NCBI GenBank assembly: GCA_963576735.1
Contig: OY755177.1
Span: 8,928,001-8,992,000 of the forward strand
Source: Bedellia somnulentella
Taxonomy: Eukaryota; Arthropoda; Insecta; Lepidoptera; Bedelliidae
Reading direction: 5' to 3'
Length of the DNA stretch: 64,000 nt
The position numbers and the translations under genes are program-made. Positions 55,631-64,000 of this stretch are shown one piece after another; within the stretch, counting starts at the first letter, position 1, and each line of letters opens with the position of its first letter. The notes under the pieces are model-generated. The model did not search any database and was not told the DNA's origin. It saw only the letters and a program-made list of their open reading frames with translations.

Positions 55631-55906
55631 TACCCACGTTTTGCTTTGGCAGCGTACTCGCGCAATAGGGGCAGGCTGATCGCCGTTTTGTACGGTAAAC
55701 TGGCACATGACTTAAACACATACATAAGTACAACTTAGCCATGTGGGCTTCCTCACGATGTTTACCCTCACAGTTAACAACCATGACAAATCAACCACAC
55801 ATCATATGACTTGACAAAAGACAAATTGGTATAAGCCCAACCTGCGATTTGAACCCACGCCTGCCTGCATGATAAGCAGTGTTGTACCCACTGAGCTATC
55901 ACCTTA
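55631..55906 (-). mobile_element. Diverged S1-type SINE
   Basis: Reverse-strand copy: ACCCACGTTTTGC, GATCGCCGTTTTGTACGG, ACAACTTAGCCATGTGGGC, AACCATGACAAATCAACCAC, and the tRNA-like head complement (GATTTGAACCCACGCC ... CCCACTGAGCTATCACC). The 3' tail is missing. More diverged than the other S1 copies. Confidence 0.85.
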
Positions 55907-56039
55907 GTTTGAGTATTATCGTTTTAATACGTAGATAATTAAAGTGAATTGAATCATATGTATTTAAAAATATAAATGTAGGGCATTGTTTCAATGCAGA
56001 CTAATAACTAATGATAATAACAATTATAATAATTATTAA

Positions 56040-56265
56040 AATGTTTTGTTCATACCCCGTTTCTATCGATAGGTGTACGTAAGAGGCGACTAACGGTATT
56101 GGGATTTTCAAGGGATTTTTGTGCGATGCGGTTGGAGACCCATCACCAACAACCTTTATTTTACCATCTTTTCCCCACTCGACTTTCCAAAAGTGGCTGA
56201 GGAATTTCTAATTCCTTAGCTCTGGCTGCCCCTTCTAGGGATTTATAGCCGTGCGTTTATGTATG
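56040..56265 (+). mobile_element. Retroelement tail family, best copy
   Basis: From TTCATACCCCGTTTCTATCG through GTAAGAGGCGACTAACGG, GTGCGATGCGGTTGGAGACC, CATCACCAACAACC and CTGAGGAATTTCTAATTCC to CCCCTTCTAGGGATTTATAG, CCGTGCGTTTATGTATG. Non-coding. Decayed relatives: 3775-3942, 5500-5735, ~45040-45180. Confidence 0.7.
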
Positions 56266-56269
56266 TTTG

Positions 56270-56590
56270 TTTTGTTCATGAAAAACTCATGTGAGGATTA
56301 TTACTAATAAATAAAGGAGAGAAATATAACGACGCCAGGGGGAATCGAACCCACGACCCCAGGGTATACGCCCTGTCGTCGCTCTGCCAATTGAGCTATA
56401 GTATCAAGTGGCTTCTAGTGCGAAATGCTTCTTTCCTTTGTTTCCTTTACACTTTTTAAGTAATGCCAGCGTTCCCTGCATCCGAATTTTTCAAAAATTC
56501 GGAAGGTCAATTTTTTATCTTTACAGATATAATTCATATGTTGAGAACGCCTATCTATCACATTATTAGAATGTTTGGTTCATGAAAACC
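56270..56590 (-). mobile_element. tRNA-like SINE
   Basis: Same family as 58277-58588. tRNA-like sequence on the minus strand at 56331-56405 (AATCGAACCCACGACC and CTCTGCCAATTGAGCTATAG), then the shared body with the small hairpin TCCGAATTTTTCAAAAATTCGG. TTCATGAAAA-type ends lie on both sides. Confidence 0.82.
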
Positions 56591-57673
56591 CCATGTGTCA
56601 TCAATTGACAGAGCGACGGTGGTGGCGTGGCGTCACATTTTTTCTGTCCTTTTTTATTAGAAATTTTAATAATTGACATAATTCTCGTATGATTACTGTT
56701 TTTTTTATGTAAATCAGTATTACTTGATATAGTATGATTGTTTGTTTTACCATATAATTTACACATGGTATGATGAATGTTATATTGTGTGATTTAGTAG
56801 ATTAAAGTTTGATTGATATTATGACTTAACGACGAATCATTATGGTTTAATAAAAATAATTATTTATCCAATTACGGTGTATTTTATTTCGTTTATCTAT
56901 TTATTTTCACTTTCTTGATGTACTTCAACTGTTTAGACTAGGCCGCACTAGATTAAACTAGAGTTAGCGTATCTATAACGGGTTCCACTAGTTTGGCCTA
57001 GTCGAAACTGGTCTATCTTACCGGTCTTAGGACAAATTAGTTTGGACAAGGCTGTACTGGTTAATCCTATCGCGTATACGAAAAACTAGTTGAACTTATA
57101 TATTAATTTGAATTTTCTTTTATTCTATCCTATCTTGTATTAAAGAATTAATGCATAACTCTTCCTTTCTGAAAATTAATATCAAGATCTTGTGACTTTT
57201 GAATCACATACAGTTAATATCGAAAATTAATACTGCATAAGAGGCTTATGATCTCATACGCAGAACGAAACGAGATTTGCAAATGAATGGACTCACAGTA
57301 ATGAATAAAACTTGTCACGTGCCTATTTGTGAAGCATATATTTCGTATTTTACAATATAGCCCAAATAATTTAAAATGGTATTTAGGTTTTCGTTACGGC
57401 TCGAACAAAACGAGGTGGAAGCCTTTAGAAAGGGAGTTCAAGTTCGATATTATTACTATCATAGAAATTATGTCAAGTGTTCAATGTCTTGTGCAAATTA
57501 TAACAAAGTGAAATATATTTCTATTGATAGATTGAAACTGTATTCTCGCACACGACACGGTAGTATTTTTTCCTTAGACATTAAAGAATGAAGACCGAAA
57601 TCAATGATTCAAGCGAATAAAATGAATGAAAGGTCAGTTTAACTGTCATCTTAGTAATGAAAAGGTCTTGATA
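56591..57673. other. AT-rich stretch without a clear gene
   Basis: 56935-57090 holds irregularly repeated words (ACTAGGCCGCACTAG, ACTAGTTTGGCCTAG, ACTGGTC). Overlapping frames at 57329-57591 have no recognisable protein. Otherwise nothing seen. Confidence 0.45.
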
Positions 57674-58054
57674 AACATAACATAACATAAACGTTCACGC
57701 CGTTTATCCCCGAAGGCTGTTGTCGAAGGGGTTGGCAGAGGTACCAATACTCCTGAACTCACATGGCAAGCGCCATCTAGTTTCCAGAGTTGCCACGTTT
57801 TGCTAAGACAGTGTACTCACGTGATAGGGGGCAGGCCTATCGCCGTTTTGTACGAATACACTGTCACATGACTAAGTACAACTCAGCCATGTGGGTTTCC
57901 TCACGATGTTTTCCCTCACCGTTAGCAACCATGATAAATTAACCACACATATGACTTTATAAAAGACAAATTGGTGTAGGCCCGTCCCAGGATTGGAACT
58001 CACGCCCTTCTGTTTTACGGGCGGGTGTTCTACCCACTGGACTATCATGTCGCT
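57674..58054 (-). mobile_element. S1 SINE, near full length
   Basis: Reverse-strand copy from the ATAACATAACATAAACG tail to CTATCATGTCGCT. The body is highly similar to 21339-21709, with a small duplication in the CCCCGAAGG hairpin (CCCCGAAGGCTGTTGTCGAAGG). Only a weak flanking match (TATCAA) is seen. Confidence 0.92.
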
Positions 58055-58276
58055 ATCGTTGATATCTGTCAATATTTACATACGTTTTGGTTTGTTTAAA
58101 TTTTCCTTTAACTGGCGCTTTGTCGGTAACTAGCAAAGTCTGAATTCCCATCTTGACCATCCGGCAACCGGATTTAGTTTTCGGAATTTTATAATGCCAA
58201 AATATTATATTTTTTATAATTTAATAATATAATAAACGTTGATCCAAGTAGACATTATTTACAACTTCTAAGACTA

Positions 58277-58588
58277 ATAAATAAAGAATAAATAAAGAAA
58301 AAAAAAATTTCGACACAGGCGGGATTCGAACCCGCGACCTCGGGTATACGCCCCCGTCGCTCTTGCCAATTGAGCTACCGTATCAATGGCTGCCAGCGCG
58401 AAATTCTTCTATCCTTTATTTCTTTTACACGTTTTAGTAGTGTTTGCGTTTCCTACCTCCGAATTTATTACTAATTCGGAAGGCCACTTGTCTATCCTTT
58501 CAGATAGAATGCAAATGTTGAAAACGCCTAACTTTCACATAATTTAAATCTTTTTGTTGAGGTTTTCATGAACAAAAAGATTTAAATT
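58277..58588 (-). mobile_element. tRNA-like SINE, complete with target duplication
   Basis: A 312-bp element flanked by the 14-bp repeat AACTTCTAAGACTA (58263-58276, 58589-58602). tRNA-like sequence on the minus strand at 58312-58384. In that orientation the tRNA-like part is at the 3' end, after ~200 bp of unique body, not at the 5' end as in ordinary SINEs. The other end is a short hairpin, AATTTAAATCTTTTTGTT against its complement (~58543-58589). Confidence 0.9.
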
Positions 58589-58663
58589 AACTTCTAAGAC
58601 TATTTGATCTAAGATCCATTTGGTATATTTACCTACATTTTAATTTTCTATCTATATTCGACG

Positions 58664-58872
58664 TGATAGCTCAATGGGTAGAACACCGGTTAACGTGCAA
58701 GCGACTAGTGTTCAAATCCCGGGTCGGGTCTACACCAATTTGTCTTTTCTAAAGACATATGTGTGGTTAATTTATCATGGTTGTTAACGGTGAGGGAAAA
58801 CATCGTGCCACATGACTGAGTTGTACTCAGTCATGTGACAGTGTATTCGTACAAAACGACGATAGGCCTGCC
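58664..58872 (+). mobile_element. 5' half of an S1-like SINE
   Basis: Head CGTGATAGCTCAATGGGTAG and TCAAATCCCGGGTCGGG, body to GACGATAGGCCTGCCC, where it joins repeat copy B at 58873. A small internal deletion lies after AAAACATCGTG. Confidence 0.88.
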
Positions 58873-60055
58873 CTTCAAAGTCGTGAATATGTTTATATCA
58901 ATGTAACATTTCAATACAGATAAAATTGGCCAAGTGCGAGTCAGTCTCGCTCGTAAAGGGTCCGTAGTAGCAGACATAGGTAAGGGGAACTGAGTGCCTG
59001 ACCAATCATTCCACTGGAAAAACTAATCTGTACTGCTCTCACTCTGCTCTCATGCTTCTTCTACCAAACCCAACATACCAACTAAGTACTACTACTACTT
59101 GGAACTAAACCAGCATTACACACCGCTATTAAGGCCATATCCGACACCGACTGACAACTCATCACTATTGTCGGCTTTGGTTATCACTAACCCATGCTGC
59201 GCGCGGGCGTTGTAAGAGGTGACCTAAGTTTTTGAGGCTTTTAAATTATGGGCAGAAACTCTATGTTACACCTTTTTAGGTTTTATGCCCGTCACAATAG
59301 ATCAATCACACTAGATTTCAGTAGTTTTTTATACTTTACAAAATTAAATGAACATTATTGAATGTTATATGCTGACCTGTAATTGGTTTAAAGACCAGCT
59401 TTATATACCTGTTTCTTATGCGATGTTAATTTTCTTAAACTGTTGGTTGGCTTTAGAATAATAAACAAAAAAGGATATTAAACATGGATATTACGCACCG
59501 AAAAGTAAACAATAGCAAAAAATTTACTCATATGAAAAAATTGCCATATTAAAATGGAAATTTGGTTACAGTTATTATGTAAATGAACGTTGATCATCAA
59601 TCCTCGAAGGGTAGGTAGACCCTATGTTAATATATTGACTTAAACGAACCCTGAAAATATTTTTCATGTCGTATATTGTCATAAATATCATTCTTTGTTA
59701 AGTATTAATTTTTAAATCAACCTAATGCTTCAAAACTTAGAGTAAACTTGCAACACTTGAAAATCAGAATATGTTACATTATTGATTACCAAACACATTT
59801 TACGTCAACATGTACGCCAAAGTATTCAAATATTTATCTATCTCGCGGTATTCATCCACAAATTTATAGGGAACATTATTTGAACATGTATGCATTGATT
59901 TCAAGTCAATTTACTCTTACCAGTAATTAATTCTGAGCTCGATATTAATATTCATACATCACGGAACCCAGGAAATTAAAACTGAAACAAATTAAAATTT
60001 ATAAATGTTGATTGAATTGAGCAATTTTTCCGAGATATGAAGCAAAAGCTGTACT
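58873..60055 (+). repeat. Direct repeat copy B (partner 52184-53662)
   Basis: Similar to copy A from TTCAAAGTCGTGAATATG to AAGCAAAAGCTGTACT, without the hairpin element and without ~125 bp near 53270-53395. It has its own ~40-bp insertion near 59465-59500. No coding frame. Confidence 0.88.
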
Positions 60056-60292
60056 TACTACTGTTAAATGAACGAGAAGGAAAAAATATCATTGAAATTT
60101 ATTTTCATTTTGTCAGTCACATTTTGCATGTATTCAACTAAACTGGGAAGCTTTAAGAAGGAAATAATATAACTATCATAGACGTCTACACTATTATGAA
60201 CAAATTAAAAAAAAGAATTATATCAGCGCAAAGCAGATAACGAGGGCCATGCCAAAAAAACTAGATACTCAAAAATTATAAAATTTAATTTT
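60056..60292. other. AT-rich spacer
   Basis: Nothing recognised. Confidence 0.4.
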
Positions 60293-61580
60293 AACTAACT
60301 TTTTGCCCGCGACTACGTCCGCGTGGACTACATTTTTTGCATCCAGTTTACATCCAAAATACCAAAACACTATCTAACTACACTAACTTCTGTTTTTTTT
60401 TGTATTTATATTTCCGTGGGCGTTGGACGGACCCCATTCAACTTCCAAAAGTGGATAAAGAATTACTATCTCTGGAGCTGTGGCTACCCTTTTTTGGTAT
60501 TTATAGCCATTAGTATATTCTCATGATTGATTGATGGATGAATTTCATACATTCCTTTTTGTAGTTGTTATATCAGTCAATCGCATCAAGATTCAAATTT
60601 CTAGATACATTGTATTTATAGATCAAAAATCTGTATAATATATTTCAATCGCTTAGGGGATGAGTTCCAAAAAACCTCTTTAATTGTTCATAAGAAACAT
60701 GAAACAAACCATTTTGTAACCAAGTTTCTATGTTCAAAAATGAAGTGTGGATAGCAGTTTGGTGACCCGGTGCTGCCCCCTAAACTGACTGTTGGTGATG
60801 TGTGAGAGATTGCAAATATCGGCCGATAGATGGCTGTACTGAATTAAATTGAGATATTTACTATTATTTACAAACTATGCATTCTGAGGCTTAAACAGAA
60901 CATTAATTTATGCGTAAGTAAAGTATAATATATCTATGAGAATATTAGTTAAAAATAGTTAAATAAACAAAAGTTATAAACATATTCTCAAACCTACCAA
61001 GTGAATACGCTAAATTCATACAATATGCTTTCAATTATCTTTATTCATAGATATTCGCATAGTTGAATGTGAAAAATAAGGATTGGTTCATCCTATTATT
61101 GTAACCTAACACAAAAGCAAAAAAAATACGCAAAAAGACTTTGACCACACGGGATTCGAACATGGGTCTTTCGTACTCAGTATTCACCAAACGGTATACC
61201 GCTACGCCATGCAGACATATGTGTAAGTCTCAAATTTGTGATATCCTATTTATCTAGTAGTCATACTATTGACAAACAATTAAATGGACAATTATTGTGA
61301 TGAAAATGGATGAAACCCTTATTTTTTCCAAAAAGACTATTAATGAAGAGTCCGATAAAGTCGGTCGATGAAAAAAATAATCGTGTAAATATGGGGAACC
61401 ACATAAAAGTTATGTTTTTTATGCTCCTGTGGGAACCCTTGCAAAATCTGGGATAAATGATTTCCTATATGTTGGCCAGGTGTATAACCTAAATTCATGC
61501 CAAATTTCATCAAGATCGGTCCGGTGGAATTAACGTGATGAACGGACATATAGACAGACAGACAGACATTTTTTTCAAAA
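60293..61580 (+). mobile_element. R4-family repeat, diverged
   Basis: Starts TAACTTTTTGCCCGCGACTA and CGTCCGCGTGGACTAC. Contains CCCGGTGCTGCCCCCTAAAC and a tRNA-like minus-strand stretch (~61155-61215: GGATTCGAACATGGGTC ... ATACCGCTACGCCATG). Continues to a GACA-repeat end (~61550-61570). Its last ~300 bp form part of the left arm of the palindrome at 61276-62452. Confidence 0.75.
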
Positions 61581-62452
61581 ATAGCAAATTTGCCTTCAGT
61601 ATCGAAAACAAAACATATTTCACCGGTTTTTTTTTTATTTAATGTACAGTTTTGACCTCGTTACAGTCTTATTATAGTATAGATAGAAGATAGATTACAA
61701 GTGACATGGTTCCTAAGAACAAATCTTCGTATGTCTTATAGTTTCAAACTTTGCCATACTGACCGATTTGAATGAGCCACCCTGTATAGTCATGTTTCGT
61801 CACCAGTAAGTATATCATATACGTTTTTTTTCTCACCTCCGTTGAATAACCAACCACCCGAAGGTCTTTCTGCTCATCGGTAAGTTTATGAGGCACCCAT
61901 CTCGAACAACGTTTACGGAGAGAAAAGTGGTCATGAATTATGGTTTGCATTGCTGCTGATTTAATTCCTAGTTCTCGCTCTAGCTCTACATACGAGCTAG
62001 AGCGAATATTTTGAAAGTATCGATACTTGTAATCTATCTTCTATCTATACTATAATAAGACTGTAACGAGGTCAAAACTGTACATTAAATAAAAAAAAAA
62101 CCGGTGAAATATGTTTTGTTTTCGATACTGAAGGCAAATTTGCTATTTTTGAAAAAAATGTCTGTCTGTCTGTCTATATGTCCGTTCATCACGTTAATTC
62201 TACCGGACCGATCTTGATGAAATTTGGCATGAATTTAGGTTATACACCTGGCCAACATATAGGAAATCATTTATCTCGGATTTTGCAAGGGTTCCCACAG
62301 GAGCATAAAAAAACATAACTTTTATGTGGTTCCCCATATTTACACGATTATTTTTTTCATCGACCGACTTTATCGGACTCTTCATTAATATTTTTTTTGG
62401 AAAAAATAAGGGTTTCATCCATTTTCATCAAAATAATTGTCCATTTAATTGT
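61276..62452. repeat. 1.18-kb near-perfect palindrome with mariner spacer
   Basis: Left arm 61276-61702 and right arm 62025-62452 are reverse complements with only scattered differences, for example TTCACCGGTTTTTTTTT against AAAAAAAAACCGGTGAA, and TCCGATAAAGTCGGTCGATG against its complement. The 322-bp spacer contains mariner sequence. Outer ends are ACAATTAAATGGACAATTAT and its complement. Confidence 0.92.
61744..62000 (-). pseudogene. Mariner transposase remnant
   Basis: Minus-strand codons include ELERELGIKSAAMQTIIHDH, LRKRCSRWVPHKLTDEQKDL and a decayed VTKHDY at the first catalytic position (TGDE in intact elements). After that it jumps to GGGTGGCTCATTC, which looks like an inverted-repeat end, so most of the catalytic domain is deleted. 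It is only distantly related to the intact mariner at 49656-50946. Confidence 0.82.
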
Positions 62453-63699
62453 AACGTAGACTTCCTCGTACCTATTTAATCCTTTGCAGGCTTTATACTC
62501 GTCGGTTTGTTTAATCATAGTAACTGAAATACGATCTAATGTTGTAAGACTTTCAGTTATATTATGTGTCGCTTAAATTAAGTATATTCCATAACATTGC
62601 ATTGTTGCTCTTTGTGTTTTTCACTAATTTTACTTGCACTAACGCAGCTTCATATATTTTGCTCAATATTAAAGGCCAGAAGTTATATTATGATCTATAA
62701 AATTGACTCCTCCGTAAATAGTTCGCCAGAAGAACTTTGTATTTAATGCTCTCAAATGATTTCAATATTGTACTTTGTGATTCAATTAAGTAATAAGAAC
62801 TACTATTTGCTTCCAAATAAGTTTTGTGGATATGATGTTTTCCTATTTCTCTTCTATATATTATCACTTGTACTACTCGGCATTAGTTCCCACTGGGGTA
62901 GTCATATAACTATCTATCATAATTTCGTACGAATCTTTACAGAGCTTTATTTAAATAATGCTTAGATAATTATCAATTGTACATCAAAAACAAATACTTA
63001 TTTTGTTCTCTTAATAATCATCTTACAACAAATCACACAATGAAAATCCTAAATATTTATTTTATTATTTCAAATAAGATAATTTCGTTTAGGTAAGTGC
63101 TAGTTAAGCATGCATTTGTGTTCCTACTCTTTTAGAGTAGATGTATGTTAATTGTTTAGTAACATTATGTCAGTTAATTAAAAATATAATTACCAAAGTA
63201 ATTTCTGCCTTTTTGAAATAAAACTCTATGCCATCAGAAATTATTTACAATCCTGTCTATGTATTTGTATTCATGAATATTATAAACAGTTAAATTATAA
63301 ATACACTTTTGTAATTTAATCAAACATATTAACGGGCACACCGAAAGATTTAAATAAAATGTGACAGGTTCACGCTATAGGAATAAAAAAAGGTTAATAT
63401 AACCGTTAACGAATTGCAGCTCCATTATCTTAAATGGTTTATCTTATATCAATAATAGCTGCTTCTGTATCGATCATTTCTTTGCAAATTTGCATTATGC
63501 TTATTTATTTCCTCGCTTTGCACTCTAGGTTAAGCCCCATACACAATGCCTACACTTCATTGGTACTACGGTGCTTTTCCCCAAATACGCACCATTATTT
63601 GCATAATTCGTAGTACTTGATCCAGTTTTTCTTAAAATGATTGACAAAGGTAGCCAATTGCCTTTTTCTCATTAACTCATATATTTTTGTGGCCTTGCT
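62453..63699. other. AT-rich stretch with a LINE-tail remnant
   Basis: No gene. A short minus-strand remnant of the LINE tail family lies at ~62875-62950 (GGCATTAGTTCCCACTGGGG, TTCGTACGAATC). The rest is unassigned. Confidence 0.5.
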
Positions 63700-63995
63700 T
63701 ACAATCCATAAATGTCCCCACCAAGGGATTCGAGCCTACCCTATAAAACGGTAGCGGTGCAGGTTGGCATACTAACGATTACTACCGTGATAGAAGCCGG
63801 GACTGAAGGCTTAACGTGCCCTCCGAAGCACGTAATCATCTTAATTTCCGTGTAATCAGGTGATTCAAGCCTACAATACCTTAACAAAATGGGTTAAATC
63901 TTACAAATTAAATTTGTGAGTATATTCGCCAGGGATTGAACCCGGGACCTCCGGACTTGACGCCACGCTCTTAACCGCGAGACCGTGGAGGTAGT
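63700..63995 (-). mobile_element. tRNA-like lepidopteran repeat at the window edge
   Basis: Contains GGCTTAACGTGCCCTCCGAA, GTAATCAGGTGATTCAAGCC and a tRNA-like stretch on the minus strand (TTGAACCCGGGACCTCC ... CGCTCTTAACCGCGAGACC). These phrases recur widely in moth and butterfly genomes as SINE or LINE 3' sequence. It may continue past the window. Confidence 0.65.
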
Positions 63996-64000
63996 TGCAG

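Noticed and set aside
56935..57090. Irregular ACTAG-type repeats as a satellite or CRISPR-like array
   Set aside because: The words are short, irregularly spaced and degenerate, with no fixed unit or spacers. CRISPR is also not expected in an insect genome.
57329..57591. Overlapping plus-strand frames as a gene
   Set aside because: Two frames overlap the same sequence, neither has a recognisable motif, and the composition matches the surrounding non-coding DNA.
61340..61549. Paired open frames in the palindrome arms (also 62200-62418)
   Set aside because: They are the same inverted sequence read in opposite arms; no protein family is apparent.

Overview
The window looks like AT-rich, transposon-dense DNA from a moth or butterfly (Lepidoptera). 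The evidence is the repeat content: short elements with tRNA-like heads, retroelement tails ending GGCGTGAGTATATGTATG, the GCCCGCGACTTCGTCCGCG repeat, mariner and Pao/BEL elements, and Helitron debris. I recognise no intact host gene, so the window is probably intergenic or part of a large intron. I see no rRNA, no convincing functional tRNA and no CRISPR. The prokaryotic categories (operons, ribosome binding sites) do not apply.

Layout. 1-3.7 kb: 3' part of a Pao/BEL retrotransposon with a long open pol frame and probable 3' LTR. 4.67-20.52 kb and 20.53-36.74 kb: two nearly identical direct copies of a ~15.9 kb segment (unit 1, unit 2). Each holds a 5'-truncated RTE LINE (minus), a decayed LINE with RNase H (plus), a decayed endonuclease/RT LINE (minus) carrying three later insertions, a Harbinger-like MITE and several SINE or LINE-tail pieces. 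The units differ by few substitutions, some repeat-length changes, one tiny inversion and one 380-bp SINE insertion present only in unit 2. 35.8-40.9 kb: head-to-tail copies of one repeat, Helitron helicase debris, an ORF1-like fragment and a LINE 3' end. 41-43 kb: GC-rich patches and small open frames that I cannot assign. 43.9-47.7 kb: a diverged inverted repeat with ~1.1 kb arms. 48.1-51.6 kb: a third, older relative of 6.9-11.7 kb, broken by an apparently intact mariner transposon. 52.2-60.1 kb: two direct copies of a ~1.2 kb segment, several SINEs and a MITE. 60.3-62.5 kb: a repeat ending in a 1.18-kb near-perfect palindrome around a mariner remnant. 62.5-64 kb: AT-rich, ending in a tRNA-like repeat.

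The window is best read as an insertion history. Paralogous copies provide unoccupied sites that date several insertions: the SINE in unit 2, the RTE LINE, a 229-bp LINE tail, the mariner and a tRNA-like hairpin element. The only frame that looks able to make a complete, functional enzyme is the mariner transposase; the Pao/BEL pol frame is long but lacks its start here and seems to have lost a conserved RT segment. No coherent new multigene system was found. The most unusual items are the 16-kb duplication, the tRNA-like elements forming perfect hairpins, and a 3' tail shared by otherwise different retroelement families.
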